This document shows, piece by piece, positions 32,070-43,985 of a stretch of DNA of 64,000 nucleotides. The stretch comes from Molanna angustata (Eukaryota; Arthropoda; Insecta; Trichoptera; Molannidae): NCBI GenBank assembly GCA_963576475.1, contig OY754982.1, positions 17,530,217 to 17,594,216 of the forward strand, given 5' to 3'. Below the pieces are notes generated by a model, which worked only from the letters and a program-made list of their open reading frames with translations, was not told the origin of the DNA and searched no databases. Position 1 is the first letter of the stretch, and every line of letters starts with the position of its first letter. The translations under genes were made by a program, and so were the position numbers.

Positions 32070-32190
32070 TAAGTCTCCAGAATGTGGCAACTTGTTATTG
32101 GGTGCGTGTTAAATAATTATATTTGATATAGTACCTGTTAGTTGCCCGAGAAGCTACATTAAATAAAAATAAAATAAAAATATCTCACAA
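32070..32190 (+). mobile_element. SINE family A, 5'-truncated
   Basis: 3' body only: CTCCAGAATGTGGCAACTTG to GTTGCCCGAGAAGC and an (AAAAT)n tail. Confidence 0.75.
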
Positions 32191-32249
32191 AGGAATTTAT
32201 GGAAAATGATCAATATATTATGAATACGAATATAAATGTCATGTCACTT

Positions 32250-32725
32250 TTTCTCTGGAGGGATGGAGGAGACGGAAGAAACTGAAGGGAGGTAGGAGGC
32301 ACTGAAGGGAAGGAAGGTATTAAAATAACTTGAGGTACTGAAGGGACGGGAGATACTAAAGGGTCTGGAGGAATAGAAGAGACGGGAGGAACTGAAGGAA
32401 GGTAGAAGGCACTGAAGGGACGGGAGTTCTGAAGGGTCTAAAGGTACTGAAGGGTCTGTAAGGTTGAAAGATACGGGAGAAACTTAAGGGAGGTAGGAGT
32501 CACTGAAGGGATGGGAGGTTCTGAAGGGCCTGAAGCAACGGGATTTATTGAAAAGCCTGAACAGATGGATGAGACGGGAAGAAATGAAGGGACGGAAGGT
32601 ACTGAAAGATCTGAACGGATGGAAGACGGGAGGTACTGAAGGGACGGGACGTACTGAAGGAACGGAAGGCATTGAAAGAATGGGAGGTACTGAAGGGATT
32701 GAAGGGACGGAAGGGACTACAGGCA
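32250..32725 (+). repeat. Degenerate minisatellite related to the 57301 array
   Basis: About 475 bp of units like ACTGAAGGGACGGGAGGT with many substitutions, all in the same strand sense as the arrays at 27340 and 57301. It is followed by GACTACAGGCAAAA, resembling the ACAGGCAAT before the Helitron 3' end at 58706. Confidence 0.8.
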
Positions 32726-32729
32726 AAAT

Positions 32730-33350
32730 GTGCGATCCGTTTCATTCCTTTCAATTTTTGTAAAGATATATTCAGATGTTTAGTGAAGTGCATATGTATT
32801 TGTTTATACATTCACTGGACACAGAGCTTATGAGATCCTGTTACTTAAGTGGTTTTTAAGCCAACCTCTTAGATACAGGAGTGGGGAATTGTAATAACTC
32901 TTTGCAGTCCTTTCTTTGATGGCACCCGTCTTCATTATTACGGACATTATGGGTGTAGATTTTACTCATTCTTCTTCTAGAAAGCCTTGAACTGGACTTC
33001 TTTATCCAGGATTGTCATATTTGAATTGTTCTTCTTATCAAGTGAAATTCACAAGCTCTGGATCTTCTGAATACTCTGGATGTCAGGACCACTTGATGGT
33101 ATACCATAAGAGTTCTCTAATACCCGTATCAATATTAGATGATGAGTGAGATATTAAATAACCAACCATAATTTTTTTTGTCCAGATCACCTTTTAATTC
33201 TGGTACATACCCCATGGATCAGTCCTACATTAAATGCTGTAGAATCAAGCGTAGATACAGCGATGACACTCTCGCATAGGTACTTCGTTCAAATCGGTTA
33301 TTATGAAATTAATGCATCAAAAGCTTGTTAGTACAAAACACTTCCTTACA
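32730..33350. other. Intergenic DNA without recognised features
   Basis: No coding trace or repeat match to the rest of the window that I can see. Confidence 0.4.
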
Positions 33351-33354
33351 TATA

Positions 33355-33775
33355 TTGAAACGAGTGTATTGTAGCCAACACTAAACTCTCCACACCATAG
33401 TAAGTGTTCATTTTTTCTTCTCGGAAGGTTGACAATCTCGAAATGTATTTTTATTAAGTAGATATATTTCTATTACATTCTTAAACAAATGTTAAATTCC
33501 CAGAAGACAAAAGTTTTCACAATACACCATACACACAAAAACATTGTCACGAAACCTATAGTATGCATTTTCTACATGATACCTGTTGAGAAATTATAAG
33601 TAAAATTGCATTATTAGCAAGATGAGCATGTATGGGACAGTGTATTGATGAGGCGATGTATGATATGTGTCAAGATAGAAGAATGCGGTATTCGGTTCTC
33701 ACTGCCTACCCCTTGAGGAAGATAGAAGTGGAGAGTAAAAAAATACACTTGTCTATAGAAACGCATACAACATCA
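33355..33775 (+). repeat. Dispersed repeat R2
   Basis: Marked by TGTAGCCAACACTAAACTCT, AAGGTTGACAATCTC, ACAATACACCATACACACAA and GTCAAGATAGAAGAAT. Further copies at 59090-59490 (+), 58805-59010 (+, partial), 25895-26205 (-, AOX-a intron 14) and a short piece at 42590-42625 (-). Non-coding. Confidence 0.75.
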
Positions 33776-34439
33776 ATATAAATTCACTCAATCAATTTTA
33801 ACTCAATTTTCCCATACTGAAGCTATTTTACTTCTGTTATATACATTTTTCATACAAATATGAATTTTTATTCACATTGGTATGGCAGACCATAGATTTT
33901 TTCTTTAAATTTTGACAATCCTTGAATGCACTTTTGATGAGTGTATTTTTATTGTACCAAATTTTCAAACAGTAATTCAAAACTATGAGTATAAAAATTT
34001 TGTAGGCTTATAATTCTCTGTATATTCTGAACTTTTAGGGTCTGTGCATTGAGCGGATCAAAAGTTATAAGGGAGGGGGCGGACACACACACTAACCATG
34101 TACATAGAACCAATGGCGGCCGCTCCTAGAGTGCGCTGGAGCGCTGAACCGGTGAAATAAAATGAAAGCCAAAACCAATTTATTTATCAACAAACATGAT
34201 TAAAAAATACCGAATTACTTGCAACGTCAGTACAAGAAAGAAGACAGAAATTTTGAGTATCGCGTTATTTAAATAAACGCCTGAAATTATGTAACTATGT
34301 TGACTCGCGGTGCGTAATTGCAAGCGCACCGCAAATGCTATTAAAAATGTATGGAATATAGGGACAACAGTACTGGCCCGTGAGATGGAAGATATCTCAT
34401 ACAAATGCTTACAAATATATTATGAATTCGGTGCGGCGC

Positions 34440-34810
34440 TCCGTCATTGGTCATTGGTCATCACTGACAAATGAAGTGCCGGGTCTTGTGACCCCTGACT
34501 TCTTCATCTGAAGTTGGGTAACTGGGAATTTTTGAGAATATATTATTCTGAAGCGGTTTGGGAATGAAGTTATATAATTATGGGTGTGAAGTTAAAGTTG
34601 AATTGGGGGGGGTGGAGTGTGACTGGATAGTGTTATTGTGTAATGATATTGTGAGTGATATTGTAAGGCGTAATGTGTTATAATGTGAATAGACTAATTG
34701 TACTGAATCATAATACGTGAATAAGTGAATATGTAAATAATAATAAATAAATAAATAAATAATACATTTTAGTAGTAGTTGTCCTGGGGTTTGTTGGGTT
34801 ATTTGGGTAG
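34440..34810 (-). other. Probable 3' untranslated region of the jockey-type LINE
   Basis: Sequence downstream of the ORF2 stop on the minus strand, including a (TTTA)n run at 34740-34765. No poly(A) tail or target duplication for the LINE was found, so its 3' border inside the hAT-like element is unresolved. Confidence 0.4.
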
Positions 34811-37522
34811 TTACGGTGGGGGTTCGGGGGGGGGAGGTTTCTTTAAGACAGATTTGGGGCGTTTAAATTTGAAGGAATCGTTTTCGTCATAACTGGCTAG
34901 TGTGTTGATGGATGGGTTTTTATGGAGGGGGATTTTAGCGTAAAAGCGTTCTGAAAGGGAGTATATAAATTCTTGGATGGTGGAGACTTTGGCATCTTCA
35001 TGTAGGAGCGAGGTTCTCGTCCACAATGGGGCGCCTAGAGCTAGTCGTAAGGCCTTATTTTGAACAACTTGCAGCCGATTTATATGAGATGGCGCTGCGT
35101 TTCCCCAGATGGGGCACGCGTATGTCATGATGGGACGTATGACTGTCTTATAAATCAGCAGCTTGTTGTTGTTGTTTAGTTTGCTGCCTTTGTTGAGCAT
35201 GGGGTACAGTGAAGCCATTACACCCGAGGCAGCGGTTGACTTGTTTTTTATGTGTGTACTCCATGTGAGACCTTTGTCTAGGGTGAGGCCTAGGTATTTA
35301 ACCTCGCTTTTCCATGGGATGGTTTGTCCAAACATGGTGAGGGGGTCTGGGAGTTGGGGACGTTTGCGAGTGAAGAGCACAGCGACGCTTTTGGAAGGGT
35401 TTATGATGATGCGCCACTTTGTGCACCATTGTTCCAGGAGTGTTGCCATCTCCTGTACTCTGGCGGTGGCGAGAATGGGGCATCTGGAGCTGGAGAGGAT
35501 GCCTTTGTCGTCGGCGAAGTTTACTATGTGGACATTCCACGAGAGAGGTTTGGGGAGGTCGCTGGCGTAAATTATGTAGAGCATTGGGGAGATGAGGGAT
35601 CCCTGGGGGACTCCTGCCCTGATAGGTCGTTCTGTGGAGAGGGTGCCATTGAGTTTTACTTTGAAAGATCTTCCTCTGAGGAAGGAGGAGATGAGGAGAA
35701 TCATCGCGGTGGGGATACCGAAACTGGATAGTTTGAATATGATGCCTTCATGCCAGACCTTGTCGAAGGCCTTGCTGACATCTAGAGATAGCATAGCTGT
35801 GTGGCAGTTATCGTTGAATCCTTTGGTGATGATTTCCACGACTCGAAGGAGTTGGTGATCCGTGGCGTGGGCTTCACGGAAACCGTGTTGGTGATCTGGA
35901 ATAACTTTGTTCTCCTCGACCACCGGTTTGAGGCGGTTTAGGATGACTCTTTCGAGTATTTTACCAGGGCAGGGAAGAAGGCTGATTGGGCGGTGGTTTT
36001 CTGGGTTTTGGTGGTCCTTCCCGGGTTTGGGGATAAGTATTACATCTGCTTTTTTCCAGGCAGATGGGAAGTGGGTGAGAGAGAGGGCTGCGTTGCAGAG
36101 GGACGTGAGTGTCTCTATTCCCTTGGAGGTGAGGTTCTGGAGGACCTTGTTCTGAATTTGGTCAGGACCAGGGGCTTTGCGTTTTTTGAGGGATTTGATG
36201 ATCTTTGAAATTTCTTGGGGGGTCGTCGGGGGTAGGGGGTCGTGAGCGGTCATTGTCAGAATTTCTGAGACTTTGTCTTCAACTTGGGTGATGTGGTTTG
36301 GTATGTCTTTATCTGTGAACGGTGTGAATTGAGCTTCTAAGCTATCCGCGAAAGCCTCTGCTCTATCTTGTGCTGTGTATGCTGGGCCGGATGGAGTGTT
36401 GAGCGCGGTGATTCTGTGGTGTGGTGTCCTGAGTGTTCTAGCTAATTTGTATCCTGCGTTTAAGTCGTTGTTTAGGGAGGATATGAAGTCGTGCCATCTT
36501 TCGTTCCTAAGTTCAGTGAGGGCTAACTTAACTTCGGCTGATAGTCTGTTTTTGTGCATGCGGTGAAGGGGATCTCCTGTTCGTTGCCATTGTTTCCGGG
36601 CACGATTTTTTTCGCGTATGAGTTCTTTGATGTGTTGAGGAAGGTCGTTTTGGTGTTGTTTTTTGTTTATCGTGTTGGTGGCTGCCTGAAGGGCATTTTG
36701 AATAGTGTTGGTGAAATTGGAGACTTCTTCATCCAATTGTGTAGTGTTCAGGATGGGGCCAGGAGGGCTAATTTTGTCTAGAAAATGTGGCAGCTTGTGC
36801 CAGAGGATCTTTTGGTGTACTGGTGTGGTGGGGTCTGTTGGGGTTCCATCCTGGAGGTGCAGTAGGACCGGGCAGTGGTCTGAGCACAGTTCCTGGACGG
36901 CTTTTATGGAGTATCTGAAGGGGGTGTTTTTGAGGATGGCGATGTCTATGACATCAGGGGTTCCATTGTTGAAGGGGAATATGGTTGGGGAGTCTGGGGC
37001 GATTATGGAAATGTTGTGCGTGAGTGAATATTTGTGTAGGGCGTTCCCTTTGGTGTTGTTGTTTCGGCTGTGCCATGCGCCATGTTTGGCGTTTAGGTCG
37101 CCTGCAATGATGGTGGGTGTGTTATCTTGGAGCAGTGTGTCTAGTTCGGTTGTGTCTAGCTGAGTGTTTGGCGGACAGTATATGGAGATAAGTTTGAGGG
37201 GACCTGAGTGTGTGTTGAGCATTAATGTGGTGGTTTCCAGCTTTATTTGATTGGGTGCTGGTATTTCGCAATAGTCTAGATTGTCTTTGACGATTATTGC
37301 CGTACCACCACCTTTGCATCTGAGTCTATCTGTCCTAAGTGTATTGTAGTTCTTGATAGTGAGCTTGTGTACTGGTTTCAACCATGTCTCGTTGATTAGG
37401 AGGAGGTCAAGGTTGTGTTCTTCGAGGAAGAGCTCAACCTCAGCCTTGAAGTTTCTAACTTGACCGTTTGCGTTCCAAAACGCGATTTGAAGGTGGGTGG
37501 GTTTGCGGGGGGGTCTAGCCAT
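34811..37522 (-). CDS. Jockey-type LINE ORF2: endonuclease-reverse transcriptase
   Basis: 903 residues, uninterrupted. N-terminal AP-like endonuclease (about 1-225) with INETWL, GDLNAKH and SDHCPV. Reverse transcriptase (about 450-720) with SKAFDKVWH, GVPQGSLISPMLY and FADD near residue 667; the usual Y of YADD is F. C-terminal thumb region follows, with no RNase H, as in the jockey clade, and the length fits jockey ORF2. The start ATGGCTAG overlaps the stop of the upstream ORF1, a layout that couples translation of the two frames. The long open frames on the plus strand here are shadows. Confidence 0.92.
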   Translation of the reverse strand: MARPPRKPTHLQIAFWNANGQVRNFKAEVELFLEEHNLDLLLINETWLKPVHKLTIKNYNTLRTDRLRCKGGGTAIIVKDNLDYCEIPAPNQIKLETTTLMLNTHSGPLKLISIYCPPNTQLDTTELDTLLQDNTPTIIAGDLNAKHGAWHSRNNNTKGNALHKYSLTHNISIIAPDSPTIFPFNNGTPDVIDIAILKNTPFRYSIKAVQELCSDHCPVLLHLQDGTPTDPTTPVHQKILWHKLPHFLDKISPPGPILNTTQLDEEVSNFTNTIQNALQAATNTINKKQHQNDLPQHIKELIREKNRARKQWQRTGDPLHRMHKNRLSAEVKLALTELRNERWHDFISSLNNDLNAGYKLARTLRTPHHRITALNTPSGPAYTAQDRAEAFADSLEAQFTPFTDKDIPNHITQVEDKVSEILTMTAHDPLPPTTPQEISKIIKSLKKRKAPGPDQIQNKVLQNLTSKGIETLTSLCNAALSLTHFPSAWKKADVILIPKPGKDHQNPENHRPISLLPCPGKILERVILNRLKPVVEENKVIPDHQHGFREAHATDHQLLRVVEIITKGFNDNCHTAMLSLDVSKAFDKVWHEGIIFKLSSFGIPTAMILLISSFLRGRSFKVKLNGTLSTERPIRAGVPQGSLISPMLYIIYASDLPKPLSWNVHIVNFADDKGILSSSRCPILATARVQEMATLLEQWCTKWRIIINPSKSVAVLFTRKRPQLPDPLTMFGQTIPWKSEVKYLGLTLDKGLTWSTHIKNKSTAASGVMASLYPMLNKGSKLNNNNKLLIYKTVIRPIMTYACPIWGNAAPSHINRLQVVQNKALRLALGAPLWTRTSLLHEDAKVSTIQEFIYSLSERFYAKIPLHKNPSINTLASYDENDSFKFKRPKSVLKKPPPPEPPP

Positions 37523-37885
37523 TTATGATGTTTTGGGCTTCCTGAAGGAGGGAGGCAGCTGTTTTTGTGAACTCCTCTAGCTTGCGCGTGAGGAGCAGAA
37601 GGGTGGATGTGGGTCCTGTAGGGTTCGGGTTGGTGGGAGGGGGTTGAGGAGCTTGGCGTGGGAATGTTTTGAAGGTAGGTGCTGGCCAGTTGGGCTGGGG
37701 GTTTGGTCCGGAGGGGGTTGGGAGAAGTGGCCATTTTGGGTTTAGGGACATCAGGGGTTGGGGCCGTTGGTAGCTGGTGGTTTGGGGGCGGCTTCTGGTG
37801 GGTATGGGATGGGGCGGGATCGTCTGTCTGTGGTTTTTTGGGTTTTCAGGGCACCCCTTGAAGTTTGCGGGGTGTGGACCAGAGC
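37515..37885 (-). pseudogene. Jockey-type LINE ORF1 (gag-like), C-terminal remnant
   Basis: In frame from about 37885 down to the TAG that overlaps the ORF2 start. It begins within a zinc-knuckle-like PHPANFKGCPE motif and continues as a Pro-rich tail ending LLQEAQNIING. The frame is closed by a stop just upstream, so the LINE is 5'-truncated and has lost most of ORF1 and its promoter. Confidence 0.75.
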
Positions 37886-38354
37886 CTACCTACTTGCGGG
37901 GTGTGTTACCTACCTTAGGCACATAATTTAAGTTTGCCGATTCTATGATAGGCGGCGCTCGAATCGTTTTGTTTTACCGTTTTCAGTCACAAGGCGATAT
38001 CCGTCGCCGCCTCTTGGAGTGGCAAGGTCTAAGGTCCGGACCCGTAAAGTAAGTAGTAAGTAAGTTGTCAAATTTGTGTTATTGTCATTGAGTTTGTTTG
38101 ATTATAAATTGCAACTCATTGGTTTTTGTATAATTATTCTACGTGATTGTATGATTGTGTTCAGTGTGTATTTTCGTGTTATTTAGCCTTAGGGCCATAT
38201 TTATAAACCATTCTCAGTGCTTAAGTCAATACTTAGCACATTAAAATATATGGAATTTTTCATGCTAAGCATTGAGAAAAATCTGAGTACGTTTTATAAA
38301 TTCGGGCCTTATAGTAATTATTCTACTAGTTAATTTTTTTTTTTTTTTTTGTTA

Positions 38355-38524
38355 AAAAATGAATATGTCCTTGTTAAACAAGTACATATACATCTTCCTA
38401 CGTTCCCTAAAATAAGCAAATAAATGCTTGTGCTATAGGTGAACGAAATCGGTCGAGGCAGGATTCGAACTCGCGACTACTGGATTACTAACCCAGCGCG
38501 CTAACCGCTCTGCCACCGACCCAT
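38355..38524 (-). mobile_element. tRNA-derived SINE, family B, inside the hAT-like element
   Basis: Antisense head GGGTCGGTGGCAGAGCGG (box A) and GAGTTCGAATCC (box B), followed by a body with AAGCATTTATTTGC and an A-rich tail. Other copies at 30340-30412 (-) and 42714-42880 (+). Looks like a tRNA but the acceptor stem does not close and the body is shared. Confidence 0.8.
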
Positions 38525-38894
38525 CTAATTATTTATAGAATTCCAAAAACTTTTTACTGTTTGTTGTGTCGGTTGAACAAATTCAAAATTTGCAACGATA
38601 TGTTCATTGATTTATATATACTACGTACATGTCATTCTTGTATTTACAGCGTTTTTTTTATCCAACGAACCGCCAAACTTATTAGTTAGCGGCCGCCACT
38701 GCATAGAACATATTTGCTGCGAAACCTCCAATTTGTTTTTTTTTACTTCAAAACTGAAAAAACCGTGAGAAATATAGACCCTGCATACAAATCTCGCGTG
38801 TATTGGCTTGATACTTTGTCGATATGTTAAGAGAAATAAATTCTCTTGAACAAATCGACAGTTGGATCAGATTTGTTTGAGGCAGATTAAAGCC

Positions 38895-39300
38895 GATTTT
38901 TGTTTAGTAAGTGTGTGCGGCGAGAATTCGCTTTCACAAATCAATCAATTAAAAACTCATTAGTGGAGGTCGGCGAACTCGCCACGACCGTTGATTGTTT
39001 TATATACAATATTAAAAAAAATATTAAAAGTAATCTACCCTTAAAACTCCCCAGCAACCGGAAGGGGTCGATCACCCTATGGCGCGCGCTAGTGTCTGAA
39101 TCCTGACGCTTCAGCACTATATAAAGCCGGCTCAGACAGGCAGCGGCCATTCGATCTACCCAGTACCAGCCACCGCGGTCGCGCTGTCCTTGCGACCTCA
39201 TAGTTTTCAATCCGCGTAATCTTCGTATAATATTCCAATTTAAAATATAAGTATTTAATAAGTCAAACTTAATTTAATAAATCCATGTAAGTAATCGCAT
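38895..39300 (+). promoter_or_regulatory. LTR-like fragment with TATA box and poly(A) signal
   Basis: TATATAAAG at 39118-39126, a possible initiator CCATTCG about 25 bp on, and AATAAA at 39276-39281 within a moderately GC-rich block. This compact layout is that of a gypsy-type LTR. No partner LTR or coding part seen; borders unsure. Confidence 0.35.
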
Positions 39301-39361
39301 CATTATCTTTTGATTTCTGTCATAACAATTACCTGTGTTTTACTATAATATTTAATATCTC

Positions 39362-40020
<659 letters not shown>

Positions 40021-40925
40021 GTAGTACTGTGCTAGGTAAGTACCTACACAGTTATTACAATATCTTCGCTTGGGGATAGGCAAACAGGTTGAAATACCTA
40101 AAGCCTATATAGACCGGCATAGCCTATCCTGGGTGACCGCTCACAGGTTCATCTAACCTGATCGGCAGCACAACCCAGTCCTCGGTAACCAAGATCAGGT
40201 AACTTGGTAATCCGAGGGCCCAAAGCTAAACTGGTGAACGAGAGTGCACCAAAACAGGTAAAACCCCATCACTTTCTAGAAACCTCGTCAACAGAGAGTA
40301 TATAAGCAAAACTCACAGCATAATTAAACACTTCGTTTCTCAACCTGGTATTCTCGATTTCGCTCTACACTCTCGACTTTCGCCTTTGTAAATTGACCTA
40401 CGTATTGTTATTGTTTATTCTAGAAAAGTGATCTATTTAATGTTATTTGTATTTCTTTGTTATCGTGTGTTTAATTGTGCGCACAATACAAATACCTACG
40501 TAAGTTGTATCTATTCGTTTTTTATTTCCTCTCTATATTTCTGTTCCCTCTGTCCAATTCTATAGAGTTTCTGAACCTTCAGTTTCTTGTATTGTGACCT
40601 GAGGGAAGACAGCTGAGCAACTAACTCAGGCGGTCAAGAGATTGACCTGGTGACCCCATTCAATATAAATCGCCCTCACGTCACATCGAGAAACTCTTCA
40701 GAAATTCTAGTTCAAAACTACAATCCCTTCTGGAGTCTTATTACGATTATCGGACTTTACGGAGTCAAGCCAACAGTCCGATAATTCTTAGAGTAACCTA
40801 AAACTCGCAAACGGCTAAACTGGTTAATCCAAACAGCCACACTTTAGGTTTACCCGCATTGGGTACACACACTAGCTAAATTGGTAACCCATCTGGTTAC
40901 CACCCCGACGCTATATGTGGAATTC
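40021..40925 (+). other. LTR-like non-coding block with TATA box
   Basis: Distinctive GC-richer block after the (TA)n tract with repeated GGTAAC/GGTTAAC-like phrases and TATATAAG at 40300-40307. No ORF. It may be a solo LTR or the leader of a lost retroelement; ends not defined. Confidence 0.3.
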
Positions 40926-41019
40926 AAATTCAAACAATATTGATGTGCTGAGCAAATAAACTGATCATTAAAAGAGCTATGCAGTAAATTTATAAAGCAC
41001 TTAATTACTGTCTTGAATT

Positions 41020-41345
41020 AGTCTCTTGCGAACCACCGAGATGAAAACTCTCCGCCACATCGCGTGTTTAACCATCCGAGACAGAGTACGAAACTCCGAA
41101 ATTCGGAGGATCTGCGATGTCGAGGATGTCGTGCGATGGGGTAGAAACAGAAGACGTTACTGGAGAAATCACGTCGAAAGAGCGGATTCAGTGAGAGTGG
41201 TGAAAATAGCGGCAGACGACCAACCTTCAACCAGCAGACCCCCTGGACGACCGCTAAAGAGATGGAAGGACAGCTGGACATCCGCGTCCCAGGAGTGAAT
41301 CCGAGAATAAACAGTACCCAGTACTAGAACAAGCAGAAGAAGAAA
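41020..41345 (+). mobile_element. RTE-like LINE pol C-terminal fragment
   Basis: Open for about 90 codons: MKTLRHIACLTIRDRVRNSE, GRNRRRYWRNHVERA, RPPGRPLKRWKDSW, stop at 41298, then an AGAAGAAG tail. No target duplication seen. Confidence 0.75.
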
Positions 41346-41384
41346 AAGAATTAGGTGGTAAAATATTTTTACATAAAATTCTCG

Positions 41385-41541
41385 GACAATACTAATAGGT
41401 AGGTACTATTTCAAATATCAATTCAACACGCACCCAATACCAAGACAAGTGGCCACATTTTGGAGACTTATTAATTGTCTCACAGATCCAGACTGAAAAC
41501 ACAAATAAAAACTATGTCTCCACCGGGTATTGAACCCGGGA
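41385..41541 (-). mobile_element. tRNA-derived SINE, family A, partial
   Basis: Contains the antisense body (GATCCAGACTGAAAACACA) and box-B region (CCGGGTATTGAACCCGGGA); the tRNA head beyond box B is missing. Confidence 0.75.
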
Positions 41542-41544
41542 TAT

Positions 41545-42700
41545 TTCTTGAAAAACTATGAAACCGTTTTCTACTTTTGATATATATTCATCATCATCAT
41601 TAGTTCGACAGCAGTCTCTTCCATTCCTGCCTTTATGAAGCCTTTGTTTTCCAGTTTATGTTTGTTTGCATAGTGGATATATCAGAAGAAATAGATTGTT
41701 TATATAAGAAATAGAACTTAAGATATCTCTAGTAATACCAGCCATAATATTATATGACAAAATATTTTGTAACTTATGTTTATACGTTTGATCGGTTTAC
41801 ACCACTGCTTAATTGATATAGTACCTACATAAGTAGATACTTGAGGCATAATAAAATGATAATCATTATAAAAAACTAACAACAACTTGGCTCTAGGTTA
41901 TGTTGTTATTATATAACATTTCATCAAATCATTAAAAGATCATTCTCAGTGTAACTGTCAGTCGGTTCGGTATTGAATCATCAAAGTTTAGGTATCTGTG
42001 TTCATTTTACTGACGTTAGTCGACGGTTTTGTACATAAATTTACTCTCTATCTATCTATAAGGTACCAACATTCTTCTTTCTTTATTTTTACTCTTCACT
42101 ACCAGGGGGGGGGGTTGTTTACTGGGGAATTCGAAATAATTTAAGTTATTTTTTTTATTTGCAGATTATCAAATAGTGTCATGCTGAGATTGTATTCTGA
42201 AAGTTTCATCACAATGTATCTGTGTGTGTGTGCTGTTTAATATGTACTATGTACGGCGTGTTTATTATACTTTATCGATAACAGACTCATTAAATTCTTG
42301 TCAAATTCGTATATCTAATACTTGCTTAGACTCCATTTGATTTTGAAGGATAACTGAATAGTGATTCTTATTTTATTTAACTGTTTAATATTTCAATGTG
42401 AACCCAAGCTCAGTAAACTTGATATTTTTATTTTCAAATTGCTAAAAAGGCACATTGGTTTCATAAAATGGCATTGAGTAACTATCAAGTCTTCGTTAAA
42501 AAATATTTAAATCAAAAATTAGTTAATAAACCCATTTCATGAGATTGCTGAAAATTTTCCTTACAAAATTTGAATACTATATGGAGGTAGTGAGGGGTAT
42601 AGTGTTGGCCACAACCCACTCTTTGAAGTTAATAATATACACACAAATTCACATACATACCTATATATGGATGGAAAGATTTTCAAACATGAATTTCAAG
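41545..42700. other. Intergenic DNA without recognised features
   Basis: AT-rich. A G run (GGGGGGGGGG near 42105) is the only oddity. No gene or known repeat apart from the short R2 piece at 42590-42625. Confidence 0.4.
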
Positions 42701-42713
42701 AAGATTTGATTCA

Positions 42714-42880
42714 GATGGGTTGGGGCAGAGCAGTTAGCGCGCTGGGTTAGTAATCCAGTGGACTCGTTATCGATTTCTTTTACCTATAGCACAAGCATAT
42801 GATTTATTTTGAAAATGTGTGAGGATGTATTTGTAACAAAAACATATTCATTCATTCAAGAGTCTTTAGTAGACTAAATA
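42714..42880 (+). mobile_element. SINE family B, degenerate copy
   Basis: GATGGGTTGGGGCAGAGCAG box A, TTAGCGCGCTGGGTTAGTAA, box B damaged, then the shared body ACCTATAGCACAAGCAT. Confidence 0.75.
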
Positions 42881-43499
42881 CTAAGTAAATTTTCAAAATA
42901 TTTTCCCCAAATCCCTCAAAAGACACTTTACAAAATTATTTTTAATGAAGTTTTTTTTTATAATTTTTACTTCAATCGAAACAGAATATGAAACTCAACC
43001 GACCGAGTTTTAACATATAGATACTTATATTTTTTACATATTTGGTGAATTATAATATTTTTCTTTGTTTCATATATTAGAAGGTCATATTTGTATTCAT
43101 CCTGTATGCCCAAGGTCATATGCGTCATAAGAGCCTTAAATTTATAATAAGTACTACGTTAAACCTTTATAAAGAAAAGAGTGGGTGGGGGATGGATAGG
43201 GAAGAAAAAAGGACGACAGTCACAGCACACAAATTCTGTTCTATTAAAAATTAATTTTCATGTTTAGGATGCCTATATCTTTCGATGTAGATACTCTCCA
43301 AGTTTATAATATGAAATGTATACCAATATTTGTCCTACATTTATATAAGTAAAAAAGTTATATGTACTCAATATAGTTCTTTAGTGAGCTAAACATAATG
43401 ATGTCGGTTAATAAAAAGAAATAACTACATACTCAAAACATATTTCACATTTCGTTCTGAAACTAAAGATAATTTTTAGCTTAAGAGGCTATAGTAGGC

Positions 43500-43985
43500 T
43501 ATATAGTATGTTTTGAATATAATTCCCCTAAAACCCTCAAAAGATACGTCTTTGAAATAAGAAACACTTTGTATGTACATCTTTATTCTATTGCATGAGT
43601 TTTTTTGAAATTTGAATATGTTTAATACTTTTCTTATTAGTTTTCGTATAACCCTGTTTTATTTTTTTATTGTAATTAACTAAAAAACTACAAGGTCTAT
43701 GAAGTAGATTTTTATTTCAATCGAAAAAGAATATGAAAATCTACCGGCTGAGTTTTTTATTATTATAATATTTTAATTACTATTCTTGCTTTTTAAAGAA
43801 AACCTCTAAATTTGACCTTTTTTGCACGATAAAATGTTGTATATCACATATCAGGTGATATATAAATTTTTTTATATGAAACTCAAATAAAATTAGAAGG
43901 TATTTTATTGTGCATTTTGCGTACATCCGTGTACCCAGGGTATACAATGGCCTTAACAACTTTTTGTACTTAAGCAAACAATAAA
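43500..43985 (+). repeat. Dispersed repeat R4
   Basis: Blocks CCCTCAAAAGATACGTC, AACTAAAAAACTACAAGG, TTTCAATCGAAAAAGAATAT and TTTGCGTACATCCGTGTACCC. Related copies at 42890-43150 and 11740-12010 (AOX-a intron 4). Non-coding. Confidence 0.65.

Larger units (their letters stand above)
34111..38701. mobile_element. hAT-like non-autonomous DNA transposon carrying a LINE and a SINE
   Basis: Terminal inverted repeats of about 15 bp (left CAATGGCGGCCGCT, right end complement CAGTGGCGGCCGCT) and an 8-bp target duplication CATAGAAC (34103-34110 and 38702-38709). The insertion interrupts a dispersed repeat whose halves (to 34110, from 38702) rejoin into the same order as the uninterrupted copies at 16050-16395 and 54840-55415, which confirms the borders. 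CA(G)TG ends plus 8-bp duplications are hAT features. No transposase frame is present; 2.7 kb is occupied by an antisense LINE ORF, and a SINE sits near the right end. Confidence 0.75.

Noticed and set aside
35163..37163. Several plus-strand open frames of 60-150 codons
   Set aside because: Antisense shadows of the jockey-type ORF2.
38440..38524. tRNA gene candidates (also at 1413, 42714 and 53985)
   Set aside because: Box A and B are present but stems do not close fully, and each head is followed by a conserved SINE body and A-rich tail found in several copies.
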